In this document: piece after piece, positions 1 to 11,672 of the stretch
How the letters are laid out: every line of letters begins with the position of its first letter
How positions within the stretch are numbered: position 1 is the stretch's first letter
NCBI RefSeq assembly: GCF_001638985.1
Contig: NW_017265146.1
Location: 248,001-312,000, forward strand
DNA length: 64,000 nucleotides
Origin: Phycomyces blakesleeanus NRRL 1555(-)
Lineage: Eukaryota; Mucoromycota; Mucoromycetes; Mucorales; Phycomycetaceae
Direction of reading: 5' to 3'
Notes under the pieces: generated by a model
What the model saw: only the letters and a program-made list of their open reading frames with translations
What the model was told of the DNA's origin: nothing
The model's database searches: none
Translations under genes and position numbers: made by a program

Positions 1-3000
1 GACCATGAACCAACAATAATTTCTGAAGATATCTGAACTGGGCAATAGCATAATCTGAAGCCATAACTGCCTGTCTACCTTCAACGCCACTGATACCAAC
101 CCCTATATTAGCGGCCTGGATCATCGACACATCGTTGGCACCGTCACCAATAGCTAATGTCATCACTTTTAATCCTTTTTTAACCAGCATAACTACTTCA
201 GCTTTTTGCTTAGGACTGACACGACAGCAGAGTACACTTGCACAACGCATCCCGAGATCAAGCATAGATTCTTTTGCTTCGGGTTCAAGCGCATACTTTA
301 GAGTTATGCCATCAATCACAAGTGCTCGTTTGACGTCCGAATCCTTGTCAGTAGAAACAAGTGCGTCTTCGAGTTGTTTTTTGGTGTCTTCTCGATTAGT
401 GGCCTTGAGAATTATAAGGTCCATATCATTTGTTACCAAGTTACAAGCGAACCCAATATTGATCGCTGTCTCTGTTTTGTCACCAGTAAGAACCCAGAGC
501 TTTATCCCAGACTTGGCTAGCTCTGCAATTGTGTCGGGTACACCTTCCTGAAGACGGTCTTCAATTGCAGTACCTCCCATAAGCAGCATATTACACTCAA
601 TCTCTTCACTTGCTTCTTCCATCCTTTCTTCGCGATTGTTAATACTGGAGCTTGCTTCTTGAAAACGGCGATTCCAGGGCTTATATTCTTCTGTTGAGAT
701 GAATCTATATGACAAGCATAGTGTTCTTAGACCTAGTATATACAAACGGAAAAATAACCTTTAGTATCAGTGAACCAACTTGTATAACCATCATTATCAT
801 TAGGTGTGGCAAATACACACCTTCATTTGCAAATTCTTCCAAGTGCTGTAAAGTAGCTTCTTTGACATTTTCTTGACTTTCTTTAAGGTCGTTCTGATCA
901 CCAAAGTCTGTGCATAAGCGTTCGATGATAACCGAATCTGCACCTTTGCACAGTAGTACAATCTTGTCACTGTCCGTCGGTCGTAAAATTACACTCATTC
1001 GTTTACGAGTCGAATTGAATTCCAATACATTTAGCAATTCGAATGTTTGGAGTTCACCCATAACATCAATGCTAAGGATATTAGATTCTCGTCCCAAAAA
1101 TACGAATCCTAGATCGCGAGCAGTGCCTACAAGAGCAGCCTCATCAGGAGACTGAGCTTTGTACTCTATATTGTCATCTTCGGTTTTTTCTGCCATAACA
1201 GTGTGACAAAGTCCAAGCGTCAAGAAGAAATGAATAAGTGCTGTAGACTGTAGATCATCTTTGGCAATATCGTCAAACAAATTTGGGTCCACAAAGGTCG
1301 GGTTGGGTCCAATGTATTTGTTGGTAAACATGCTGGCCTGTTTTTCATACATTGTCTTGCGGGCTTGATCAAGTTCGTTATTTTCTTGCTCAGGACCAGT
1401 TTCCTCGTGATTATCTTCACTAACACCAGCCTCACGTTTACGGGCTCCACGCATGGCCTCAGTTTCACCCATTCCGTATGATACCCCATTGATTGTACAT
1501 TTTCGAAATTCCATTACATTTTGTGTTAGAGTGCCGGTTTTGTCTGAGAAGATGTATTCAATTTGGCCGAGATCGTCAGATATATTCCACGATCTAGGAA
1601 CACAAGGAGTATCTGTTTCTTCGTAGTACATGTCAATATCCGAGAAGATAAAGTAAGCCTGTCACACCAAGGGAAAGTCAATGTCTAGAGTCAATTATTG
1701 GCCGATCAATATACACACGCATATGCATATTAAGACTTACAGCGAATGTCTTGACAATTTCAACCGAGACGTAAAGTGAAATTGGGACAATATTTTGGTA
1801 TAGAATCAAAGTTACCCTTTACATATATAAAAATTACACTTGTTAGTAGCTTGATTCATATGTCTCTTTGTGTATATTTATTTTTCATACCAGAATGTGA
1901 GGAATCCAGCGTAGGTAGGATTGCTTCCTTCAATATTAAAATCAAAGAATCTAGATGATCCTGTGTCGTTGAATTGTACACTAGCCATTATAGAGCTTAC
2001 GATACTGATAATGGCCAGGATAACGAAATTAGCAATAACCTATTTTTTTTTAATACAGATAAGCTTTCAAAATCTTTATAATCTTACATTACCTACATGA
2101 GGATTTGTCGCTTTGGCTATTTTACTTCTTTTTGACGGGGTCTTTCCAGAATTTAACATTATCTTGGTCTCAACTCCCGTGTAGACAACAATTCCAATTG
2201 CCCAGCGTGTGTTGCGCAAAACACATCCTCTGAGGAGTAAATTATTATAGGTAACTGCTTCAGTCTTTTGATGGGATACTGTAGATTGATTATCATCTGG
2301 CTGTTCGATATTCCAACGTACAACACCATTAAACTGATATATGTTGGCATGTGGAGGTTCTGTCTCGATATAAAATCTAGCTCTCTCACAGTCATGGACG
2401 TTCCTTAATCCACTTGTGGCCTGCAAACCTTGGCGTACCTTGAGGTTGGTTTCACCATCAAGATTCTGTGTTTCAACATAGCACAAATTGTCCACTTCTG
2501 ACGTAGACAGTATAGCAATGTCGGCAGGAATATTGTCGTCATTACGGATCATTACATAGTCGCCCACATTAAGGTCTTGCCACTGGACCATTTGCCAACA
2601 AACCTTGCAATTGGGTGCTTCCGGCTCACCTGCCATCCGGTCTGCACATGGTTCTCCACCCGGGTGAATTGTTGAAGGTCGCCGGTCTGTCTGACTCGTT
2701 TGGTTTGTTGGCTTTCGGTACAATACCGAATGTGGAATTGAACCCGGTCTGTAGGGCATATGACGCTCAGAAGGAGTAAAGATATTAGTAAGCTCAGAAC
2801 GAAGAGTTCCAGACTTTTGCTTTACTGTGCCAAGCAATTTATTCCCAGTCGCTGTTACGCTTGTCCCAGATGTCTGGTTGCTTCCGGAAGGTAAATTTTG
2901 TCCAGAGGCTAGTGTACCAGCTGTGGTAGTTGCCTTTGACGCAGTACGATGAGACAAAGTGCGATAATCGCTATCGAGCCGAGGTAATACAACAGGTCTG

Positions 3001-3578
3001 TCTTTGATAGATCGATATGTATGTGCAAAATTGTTTTCTATGCCTGCAAGAGATGAAAAGAAGCCCAGGATAATGTGAAGCCAGTGCCAGGGTCCTTTTT
3101 CGACTCTAGGTATATTCGTATTTGTCCAATGGTGAAGGGTGAAGACTTTGGACTTATTAACTTTGTCGTCACTTTGATTGCGCTTCCAATCCTCGACCGC
3201 GTCTTTGATTCCGGTAATGACTAGAATTGCAATGAGAGGAAGTGCTGACACGGCAGGCTCGGTGACGCCAAAGAGGGGAATACATTGTAGTACGACAATA
3301 AACAAGAAATAAAGGTTGGCGACGTTGCGAAACTGTTCAAACAAGTTCTTGGGGACAAAAGTCAAGGGTGTATATTTGGCAGTTTGAATCCGGTTTGAAA
3401 CATAGTTTCCTTTGATAAGTTTGCCCTTATCATCGTATTCGTTTGCTGGCAGAGGCATATTGACATATATCTTCCGCCGCTGTTGCATGTACGATGATGT
3501 CGACTCTGTTCGTCGTAGCTGGCCGTCATCATTGTTGTGCTTCTTTGGATGAGCGAAGATTCGCTTGAGCCTATTCAT
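1..3578 (-). CDS. P4-type ATPase (phospholipid flippase, Dnf1/Dnf2-like), 3' end outside window
   Basis: Probable aminophospholipid flippase that moves lipids from the outer to the cytosolic leaflet of plasma or Golgi membranes. I join five exons on the minus strand: 3578-2088, 2039-1891, 1816-1741, 1658-821 and 732 to beyond base 1; every join keeps frame. Visible marks are the N-terminal P4 signature YTPLTFVPKNLFEQFRN, the actuator loop motif DGET, the membrane stretch ending IVPISLYVSVEIVK, and the phosphorylation motif DKTGTLTQN encoded near 1530. Between the second membrane segment and the actuator domain lies a Ser/Thr/Pro-rich stretch of about 150 residues, of the kind seen in fungal Dnf1/Dnf2. 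The last exon encodes the nucleotide-binding region and hinge (LTGDKTETAINIGFAC). The gene is truncated by the left window edge. The family call is firm; the Dnf1/2 subgroup is an inference. Confidence 0.93.
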
Positions 3579-4094
3579 CTATCGATATTACATATTTATA
3601 CACACAATCTCTGTTCTTTTGAGTCACCCTTTCTGTTTGTAGCCTAGGATATTACCTGCTCTATTTTAAAATCAATGAAATCCACAGAAAGGGTTGTAGC
3701 ATAAAGAAAGCGAAAAGAAAGTGCGTTGTATTTGAAAGGAAAGAGATTAGAAATGTAATCCAGGAAACAAGAATTAGAGCATCCATAGACTGGGTGGGTT
3801 TTAATCCATGACGTTTTGCTTGTTCCACACAGTGATCGACTCATTGTCGGCCAAAACATTCCAACAAATCAGGATGAATGAAATCTAGCGAAAGGCTTCA
3901 AAGATTTAGAGAATAATGCAAATTCACAAGAGTCACAAATTCATTGTAAATTCTGTCTTTTTATTATTTTTGTAAATTTAATTCTATATAAAAAAAAATT
4001 ATTACATTATAAAATACACATACACATACACATACACATGTACATGTACATGTAAATATATACGTGCGTGTGTGTATTTGTGAATATGTATATA
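3579..4094. other. intergenic: flippase 5' region and PRMT5 3' region
   Basis: No convincing gene. The stretch should hold the flippase promoter and the PRMT5 3' untranslated region. An alternating CA/TA tract lies at about 4015-4075. A short minus-strand open frame at 3644-3859 shows no recognisable domain and is probably chance. Confidence 0.5.
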
Positions 4095-6663
4095 TTAGAG
4101 ACCAACCCACGAAGAACGGCCTCCAACATTGTGCAATGGTAGGATAGTATAGTATAGTCACTCTTGCCATCTCCGGAAGTCACTGCGACAGACCATTCGT
4201 ACCACACCTTTTTACGGTCAGTCTGACGCCAAAAATCAACCGTGACTATAGCCCCTTGAGGAACCTGTACAGGAACCTTGACAGGGAAGAAAATTGGGAA
4301 CCAACTGAACATGCCAGGCGAATGGGTCTCGGGGTGAATGGAGATCATTACATCCTTGTAGAGTACACTCTCAAAGTAACCTGCCAGTCCATGCATAACC
4401 ATACCATTCTTAACCTCAAAAGAAACCTGCTTGTAACGCAGGTTGTGCAGGTTGTTAATGGGATCACTATCAACAGGCACATCTGGTGTCTTGTTGGGGT
4501 GTTCAAATGTCCACAATGGCTTTGATGCTGCTAGTTCGCACACTTGCTGAAACATAACCACATATGGTGTCTCAAAGTGGGCCAAGTCCTTATAGGCGGC
4601 CACTTCATTATACAGCTTTGTAGAGGCCAAAGGAGCCACGAATGCTGTATAAGAGGCAGGAATTGAAATACCATCCTCTAGACCACACAGATATAAGTGA
4701 CCCAAGTTGACTGAAATAAAACATAGTATAACAAGCAGAAATATCTGTTTTACCTTTGAGGAACTTTTGGGCACCGTCAAGACATTCTGGTGATAGCTCG
4801 TTGTCACCAAATGAACCCAGAAGCTCGCTCACCAAGATATCACACTAATATCATTATACAGTCAGTTTTTTTTTCTTGGTATATTGATTGTACGTGATGT
4901 GTACCTTGCGAGTAGGCTTCCATTTGCGCATGTCAGCAAACACCAGCGTCACCTTGTCGTGCCACACATCAGCCTTTGCGTTCTGCAGTCTGGATGTATA
5001 ATAAATATTAGTCATTGTGCATTAAGTTCTGTAGTCGTACTTACGTAACAAATGCATTTGGGTTTTTCTCGACTGCATATACATGTACTTTACGTTCAGC
5101 CTTTGTTGCAGCACGCAAGCAGCAGTTGACCAAAGGACCTCTACCTGCACCTACTACCATAATAACACTAAATCCCGATTCTGAACATCAATAAGACTTG
5201 TAGTGTAAAATTGTCGTCCATCTTTAATGCTTACGTTTCAATGTCAGATCCAGCCTTGACACGATCCAAAAGTGCATGATAAACAGCCTACACATCACAG
5301 TCCATCCAAAATATTCTTATTAAAATGTCTTCTTTACTTGTCACGACACACACAAGTAAGCAATTATCTTTACCTTTTCGTATTGCTGGTACTTTATGGG
5401 ATCCCTCTCGAATGTCTCATAAGTCTGGTTATCAAGGTTGTCCATAAGAGGTTGGAGAGGAGCCTGCAGGAAATCCTGGTAACCGATAGAAAATCGCTCG
5501 ACATCATTTAATTCAGGTAAGTTACGATTCAAGAATCGGATGTATTCCTGGTAAGATTCTGGGGAAGCAGAAGGATGAAGTTGAGTGCTTGGTAGAGTGA
5601 CGATAATATTGGGTCGAAGGCCGCTCATCAACTTCTTCACAAATGACTGGTGACGTTTGCCCAAGACAGGGTAACCCTTGGCATTACTGACAAATACGTT
5701 GGCAGGAATAATTACAGCCTTAATTGGTTCAGCAAGCCACATATCCAAAAGCTGTTCATCCTCCGGCAATTTAGACGTCAATTCAAGTGCTATATACAAA
5801 TCATAAGTACATTATATGTTAAGATACTAAAACCTTGGTCCTCACCAACTTGGATTTTGGGGCTGTGCTCAGTCAAGGTACGCAGCTGGTTCCAGTTACG
5901 CCATGACTGGTTAGGTGTGATCTCGTTCTCAAGGGTCAATGGGACCTGTACCCACATCTTTATACATACATACAAACGTGTATATGTATGTGTGTATGTG
6001 TGTGTATGTGTGCGAGTTCGAATATAAATATTACTTAATTTTTCTTTATTTTTATATTTCCTTCTTCCTTTACCTGTGTATAAGACATGGATGTTACTGC
6101 TCCATTGAGGGCTCTGGCAGTATCAGCAATTCCACCAGATAAAGTTGGAAATATCACGGCCAACAAGCTGAGATGACATGCCCATGCGATCTCTTGCTTC
6201 AATGCCTAATCGCAATAGATCATTAGCTATTTACTTCGAGATTCAGTTTATTTCGATATCGTACCAATTCAGAATTCAATCTGAATGCAGGATCTTCAAA
6301 ATTTAACCAAGGTGACAATGATCCCACAACTACATCAGACCAATCTATTCAGAAAAAATTCAAAAGTTATAAAGCTGTCATTTTTTATTTTCTTCGTATT
6401 ATATATATTGCTTTTTATAATTTACCAGCTGATTTTAAGACAAGATCGTCTCTTTCAAATGCTGGACTGTCGCGCCATGTTTGGATCACATTGACTGGCT
6501 GGTCGATTCCAAGGACGCGCTCAAATCGAGGTTGCGAGATAGGTGTAACAATAAAGTCATGTCCAGCATCGGTTGCTTGATGAATAAAAGAAGAAATGTT
6601 GTCAAAGGCATCGGTTGTAAGGATGCCAACGGGACAGGCACGCAATGCATCGGAATCGGTCAT
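4095..6663 (-). CDS. protein arginine N-methyltransferase 5 (Skb1/Hsl7 family), probable C-terminal frameshift
   Basis: Type II methyltransferase making symmetric dimethylarginine on histones and spliceosomal Sm proteins. I join ten exons: 6663-6426, 6344-6265, 6205-6074, 5945-5846, 5789-5374, 5287-5235, 5167-5045, 4989-4905, 4844-4754 and 4677-4095. The N-terminal half is the TIM-barrel region (GHDFIVTPI). The SAM-binding motif reads [12 protein letters not shown], the catalytic double-Glu loop reads [16 protein letters not shown], and the Phe linked to symmetric methylation is kept (ETFERDP). The C-terminal beta-barrel/dimer part includes [12 protein letters not shown]. The natural ending, [12 protein letters not shown] then stop, is encoded but lies one frame off: three copies of ATAGT at 4144-4158 shift the frame, and removing one copy restores it, giving about 631 residues against 637 in human. 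For the last intron I chose acceptor AG at 4679-4678 because it best matches the family; an in-frame alternative lies 33 nt upstream. Confidence 0.93.
4144..4158. repeat. pentanucleotide microsatellite (ATAGT)x3 inside the PRMT5 last exon
   Basis: Three perfect tandem ATAGT units. With three units the upstream coding frame enters a non-homologous tail, whereas with two units it runs into the conserved PRMT5 C-terminus. Confidence 0.9.
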
Positions 6664-7147
6664 GATATAATTATAAATAAAATACTAATGTATGTATATT
6701 TATGTGCGTGTATTGGTATCTACACACACTTGAACAATAGAATACAAAGCTTTGTTAAATAACAAAAAAAAAATATCTTTCATTTTATAATTTTTGTAGA
6801 AAACGAAAGTTGGGGTTGAGTCGGCGCTTTTCCTGTGCACAACCGCATTCACATATGTTTCTTTTAAGGTTGCACTTCTTTAAGACCATTACATCTATTT
6901 CAATTTGAATTTCTCAATAGAATACACACATATGCAAAAAACAAGTCCATGCCATAAAAACCGAGCAAAAAAAAACAGCGCCTTAACCGCATAAATAACC
7001 ACATTTTAAAACAACCACATTGTATAATATTTTGCTTTTTTTTTGGCAGTGTTTATGGATAGAACAGAGAAAATTCTTAGGGACGCACACACATATATAA
7101 TTGGAGGGAGACTCATATTTAATGAGGCTAGAACTTATTCAATGAAT
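6664..7147. other. intergenic between PRMT5 and eL24
   Basis: About 480 AT-rich bases with no gene. It must hold the PRMT5 promoter and the eL24 3' end. Homopolymer runs of A and T are the only structure I see. Confidence 0.5.
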
Positions 7148-7707
7148 TTAACGGGAGGTGGCAGCAGCCTTAGGAGCGAAACCCTTGGCACCCTGCTTGG
7201 AAACCTTAGCACCCTGAGCAGCAGAGCCAGTGGTGGTCTTCTTGGTAGCAGCGGCAGCCTTCTTGGCCTCCTTAGACTTAGCAATGGCAGCCTGACGGGC
7301 AGCAGCACGGGCATCGGGCTTCTGGTTACGCTTGGCGCGGATAGCATCCCAGGAGACACCAGCGACAGCACGCTCGTGCTTGACGGTACGGCGGGAACGC
7401 TTCTTGGCGATCTCCTCAGTGATACCCTTCTTGTTCAAGCGACGGTAGATGACAGTCCACTTGATCTTACGGGGGTTGAGGCGCTGGAGGAAGTAGGACT
7501 CGGACTTGCCGTTGATGAAACGGAAGCTTCTGCTGTCGATACGGACGTAAGTCTTACCCTTGCTGGGGTAGATCTTGTGACCTGAGAAGGAGCAAATCTC
7601 GAGCCTATTGAAGCGTTTCCATCGATGTCAGGAATTGATTGGAGTGTTGTATTGTGTTTATGGATGGATGGATGGATGGATGGGTAGGTGGATATACGTT
7701 ACTTCAT
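7148..7707 (-). CDS. 60S ribosomal protein eL24 (L24), split by an intron after five coding bases
   Basis: Cytosolic large-subunit ribosomal protein of 153 residues. Exon 1 is only ATGAA (7707-7703), followed by a GTAACG donor. Exon 2 runs 7604-7148 after a CAATAG acceptor, and the joined start reads M-K-L-E-I-C-S-F-S-G-H-K-I-Y-P. Family marks are FRFINGKSESYFLQRLNPRK, then WTVIYRRLNKKGITEE and KKRSRRTVKHERA, with an Ala/Lys-rich tail. Codon use is strongly biased to C-ending codons, unlike its neighbours, as expected for a highly expressed gene. The start is fixed by the exon-1 ATG, since no in-frame ATG precedes the conserved N-terminus in exon 2. Confidence 0.95.
7663..7685. repeat. GGAT tetranucleotide microsatellite in the eL24 intron
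   Basis: Tandem GGAT/TGGA units within the eL24 intron (7605-7702). Confidence 0.7.
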
Positions 7708-7891
7708 GATTCACGGTCGGGTGGGAGTCGAAAGAGAAGGTGCCCAGGCCGCGAAGAGACGTAGGAGATTTCAGGCTGCCACGGACTTTGAAGCGCGATA
7801 AAAAGTGGGACTATTTACAGTTTTTTTTTAATACACACACATATATATATATATATATTTGTGTGTGTGCATGTATACATATTTTTTTTTA

Positions 7892-8476
7892 TTAAGCACC
7901 AGGACGCTGCTTTGGCACTTCTGGGAATGATAGCCCAGCAAGCCTTTCTTTAGCCTGTTTTTTCTCATTCTTTTTGATATATTCTCTTTGACGTAGATAA
8001 AAATAATCCTTTTGAAGCACAAATCTTATAGGTGCAGTAGAAGAAGTTGGTGTAGTTGGTGTAGTTGGTGTGGTTGGCGTGGTTGGGGTAGCTGGTACCT
8101 CTTCTTCCTTCTTCTTTTCTTCATCTTTATTCTCCTTTTCCTTGTCTCCCTTATCATCTTTTTCCTCCTTTGAACCTCTCCAGCTCTTCCAGACCGATCC
8201 AATACTAGCCACCAAGTCACCCACACTGTCACTTTCAGGCTTTCTGTCTTCTAGATTTGTCTTTTTTAAACGTGGAGATACTGGCTGAGCAGGTTTGCCT
8301 CCCAGCTTATCACAGAAATTCGTATCGCCAAGATGACTACGGCACACATATAACCAGTCGTCATTGCTGTTGTCGGCCGAAGTTAAAACCACTGATGTAA
8401 ATTTACTACATACAAAACATGGGCGTTCTTGAGTCGTTAAGCGCGCAACATATAAGTTTTGAAACCGAGAGGCCAT
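7892..8476 (-). CDS. Vfa1-like Vps4-associated protein
   Basis: Probable regulator of the ESCRT-III disassembly ATPase Vps4 at endosomes. The single-exon 194-residue protein starts MASRFQNLYVARL. Its N-terminus carries a treble-clef-like zinc-binding module (RPCFVCSKFTSVVL, then DDWLYVCRSHLGDTNFC), which is the Vfa1 family signature. The middle is a charged Lys/Glu/Asp region followed by a Pro-Thr repeat (units of T-P-T). The C-terminus is basic (YLRQREYIKKNEKKQAKERL), where Vfa1 proteins contact Vps4. The first ATG is used, and a GA-rich tract lies directly upstream. The family call rests on the Cys/His spacing and overall layout. Confidence 0.82.
   Translation of the reverse strand: MASRFQNLYVARLTTQERPCFVCSKFTSVVLTSADNSNDDWLYVCRSHLGDTNFCDKLGGKPAQPVSPRLKKTNLEDRKPESDSVGDLVASIGSVWKSWRGSKEEKDDKGDKEKENKDEEKKKEEEVPATPTTPTTPTTPTTPTSSTAPIRFVLQKDYFYLRQREYIKKNEKKQAKERLAGLSFPEVPKQRPGA
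8046..8091. repeat. 9-bp coding minisatellite in the Vfa1-like gene
   Basis: Near-perfect tandem copies of a GGTGTAGTT-type unit (plus-strand view) encode the Thr-Pro-Thr repeat of the Vfa1-like protein. Confidence 0.8.
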
Positions 8477-8925
8477 TTTTCAAGAAAGAGAAAGAGAGAG
8501 AGAGAGAGAAATCAAAATCGGCTGTTGATTTTTTTTTTCTTTAATTCTTTAATCTTTAATATTTTATTTTCTCTTATATTATTTATATTATTTATTTATC
8601 TTTTATATTTTTATATTTCTGGTTGACTTGACAACCAATATAGTTTATTTGTTAGATAGTACTTTGTTTGTGTTTTGTTCTCCAGATCCTACCCCATACT
8701 TGACTTGGCATATGAATATATGGTAATGTGTAGGCTGTGGAGAGTGTTCTCGGCTGTGGAACCACTGGTCAGGCAAGTGCATGGAGCGTCATTCGCTTCT
8801 TCTCCGAAACCAAGTCATGTACATATCTTATTCAAACCTGATGACCATCCATGCTGTGCCATATATCTAAAAAAAATTATTATCCCAAAGCCCTTTTCCA
8901 CCTTCTTTTTGATTAATTATTTATT
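8477..8925. promoter_or_regulatory. shared upstream region of divergent genes
   Basis: The 449-bp space lies between the divergent Vfa1-like gene (minus) and the gene starting at 8926 (plus). A GA repeat at 8487-8508 and long T/A runs follow the Vfa1 start. I see no confident TATA element. Confidence 0.4.
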
Positions 8926-10683
8926 ATGTCTATCCAAGCCCAAGCTGATGACATTGATGGTCGTGGATATCGATCCACCCATTCAAAACAAAATCCTCAG
9001 GGTCCTACTAAATCACCGCCGCCAGTACTGATGCCTTGCCCAGTTCCAGCCACAGCTCCCACTCGCCCACTCGTTCAATTAAGACAAGCTTCTTCATCCT
9101 CTGCCTCTCTACAGACCACTGATGCAAAAAATACTCACAAACAGTCTTTGGCTGCAAAGTATGCCAATAAATCACATTCTACAGCATTTCAACCATTTCA
9201 TCCTCCTCAAATACCAACCACAAAGATACTTTCACCCATAAGCCGTAGCCCCCATGACAACAATCGTCCTGCACAACCAAAATCTGGAGCCAATGGGCCT
9301 CTTCCTACTACAAAACGTTCACCTGAGACTCTTGAACCAGCACCAATACCAATACCAGTACCAGTACCGATCGAATCCCAAAAAGACTCTAGGCAGATCC
9401 ACATTACTCCTCCAGAGAGCACCCACCCACAGGATAATTACGCTCAAGATGGTGGCTACACACGCGCCAGCATTATATCGCCAGATATCCACCAGGCTGT
9501 AATGCGCCAAAATGAGCTTTTGCGACAACAACTCGAATTACTTAAACTTGAAAACCACAAGTTCAAGGACCGTCAGGTTGTACTGGAACAACACATCATG
9601 ACCAATCATACATGGCAGCGTCATCCTCAAGATCAATGGAGAACTAGTGGTGTAACTGGTAGTGGTGGACGAGGTCCTCAAGTACGCCGATCTTCAGTTA
9701 GTAGAAGTCGGTCGTGGGGACCCGAGGATCCACGCTCACATGTAGTAAACCATGAAACGCCTATTGCTCCGCGGTATATTCCAGTGGCTACGCAGCAACA
9801 GGGAGAAGAAGATGTAGAGCATGAGGAGAGGGAAGAGGAAGAGGAGGATAGGCCAGATAGACGTGGAAACAGTAGTGGGGGCTCAACCGGGCGACGAGGA
9901 CTGAATAAAGGAAAGGCACGCAGAGGCCCTACAGCATCCTTGTCAGACTCAATCGCTCAGTCTCATCGTGTTGTAAGCCAGGATCCTATCATGAGCCCTT
10001 CTGAAAATCAACGTTCTACTTCAAGGAACCACCGCAGTAGAAGTCAGCCACGTATATTGGACCACCCTAGTACAGGAAATTATATCTTGGATGATGGATG
10101 GTATCAGCCAGACATAAGACACGGTCGATGGCACGACTATAATCAGGATTATACGGTCATAGATTCAAGGGGCGAGTATGTCACCTATGGAGATGACCAA
10201 TATTACTCAGGAGACGAAGAAGATTATTATTACACAGCCTGTGAACCTATACCTCGCAAATCTTCTGGGCATTGGTCTACCAGACAACATCAGCAAATGC
10301 CGGTGCGGACAGAGTCCTTAAGGCGTGTGCGGTCCAGCCAATCTACAAATTTACCTCGTGAAAGACATTCCCGGCAACCAGTCTACCAACAACGAGAAGT
10401 GTTTGCTGGTGCGATACCAAGACAGACTTATCGAGGAGAGCCTGGTTATAGTAAGCCATTGTATAGACACATGGACACATATGTAAATAGTATCTTATGT
10501 TGAAATCATGTAGTGTCTCCAGCAGCCATGTCTCCAGGAGTAAATGGTACATACACAGAATACCGGTCAAGACCGGGCTATCCAACTCAGTATATACAAC
10601 GGGTTTCATCACGCGGCAGACCTGTCTATCCAGCTGACCTTGAGCCAGTGCGATCTTATTCATCCTATGGACCGATGACTTGA
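8926..10683 (+). CDS. uncharacterised low-complexity protein with a short coiled coil
   Basis: I do not recognise a family. I join two exons, 8926-10450 and 10514-10683, across a 63-nt intron with donor GTAAGC and acceptor ATGTAG; the second exon keeps frame and gives 564 residues. The first half is rich in Pro, Gln, Ser and Thr. A probable coiled coil (MRQNELLRQQLELLKLENHK) lies around residue 190. The rest has Arg/Ser stretches (RRSSVSRSRSWG), a run of Glu, and a Tyr/Asp-rich segment (YYSGDEEDYYYT). No signal peptide or membrane segment is visible. The make-up suggests a disordered cytosolic or nuclear adaptor, but that is only a guess. Without the splice the frame would stop at 10503. Confidence 0.72.
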
Positions 10684-11207
10684 TAATCAAAACTAAATAT
10701 AATTTGTATTGTTTTTTATTGCCTACATATAGAATAAAGAAAGATGGGCGCTCGTATCGCTCAAATGGGGCATCTCATCTAGCTTTGCTTCTCCCCTAAT
10801 TGTTCTGCTTCCTGTTCACCATTTATTAACCATTAAATTGATGTAACCAAAATTTAGGCTTTAGTATATAAAAGCCAGCTAATTCTCAAAATATTATTAC
10901 AAATGTATTCTTATTCAAAGCTTAATATTAATAATATGAGCCGCCAGTACCTTTTTACTATATTTCCAAGATATACTTTAGGTAAAATAGGCTATTTGTT
11001 GTTGTATCCAAATAAAATTACTGATTTGTGATAAGCTCAAGCAATAAAGCGATAGACAATGATTTAATAAAACAGTTGGCATATATTATAGTTGCGCCCC
11101 AAGCATATTTGTAACAGCTTTAATTGATTACCAGTAATAAGCTTGGATAGTTTTGCTACTTTGATTTTCTTTCTTTATATTTATATATTTATATATATAT
11201 ATGTATC
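10684..11207. other. intergenic, no gene seen
   Basis: About 520 AT-rich bases. Nothing beyond likely 3' untranslated sequence of the upstream gene and TATA-type simple sequence near 11180-11200. Confidence 0.5.
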
Positions 11208-11672
11208 TTAGTCTAAATAAACAAATCGTTCCGATATGCGTTGAAATACTTGTTCAGGATCAACCCATTCAGCCTGTTTATTATACCATTCGAGAGCCTC
11301 ACCGCCCAATAGTTTTGGTATAATTTTCATAACTTCTTCATCTTTAATATCGTTTAATTCGATATATCTTCGCATCTGCCGAACCCATGAATTCATCCAA
11401 AACCGCTGTCCATAAAAAATCAGAGGTTCGTGATAAAGAAGATGTTCTTCTCTAAGAGCTTGATCCCAGCTAATATTCGTAAGCTCTTTACTAGAAGGCG
11501 GAATGGATAAATGCTTCTCTGGTTGTTTTTTCATAGGTTCTCCTGATCTTGGGTAGGAAGACCGCCGGCTGGTTTCGGTTCGAGAACCAATTTTATCAAG
11601 ATATTTTGTGATGGAATGCATAAACTGAGTGATCAACCGTAAAGTACATGGAATAGGGTTTTCTGGACTCAT
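11208..11672 (-). CDS. solo Gag-like (Ty3/Gypsy capsid-type) protein
   Basis: A 154-residue intact open frame. Its second half has the pattern of the retrotransposon Gag/capsid domain: FWMNSWVRQMRRYIELNDI, then a DEE, then LLGGEALEWYNKQ, then W and a closing FQRISERF. No zinc knuckle, protease, reverse transcriptase or integrase and no long terminal repeat is visible near it. It may be a retrotransposon fragment that happens to remain open, or a domesticated Gag-like gene. The N-terminal 60 residues are basic and Ser/Pro-rich with no recognised domain. Confidence 0.6.
   Translation of the reverse strand: MSPENPIPCTLRLITQFMHSITKYLDKIGSRTETSRRSSYPRSGEPMKKQPEKHLSIPPSSKELTNISWDQALREEHLLYHEPLIFYGQRFWMNSWVRQMRRYIELNDIKDEEVMKIIPKLLGGEALEWYNKQAEWVDPEQVFQRISERFVYLD

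Noticed and set aside
7043..7585. Plus-strand 180-codon open frame rich in Gly, Ser and Leu
   Set aside because: It lies fully opposite the eL24 gene and reflects that gene's C/G-ending codons read backwards.
8675..9031. 118-codon plus-strand frame overlapping the start of the gene at 8926
   Set aside because: It overlaps the better-supported frame in another phase and shows no domain.
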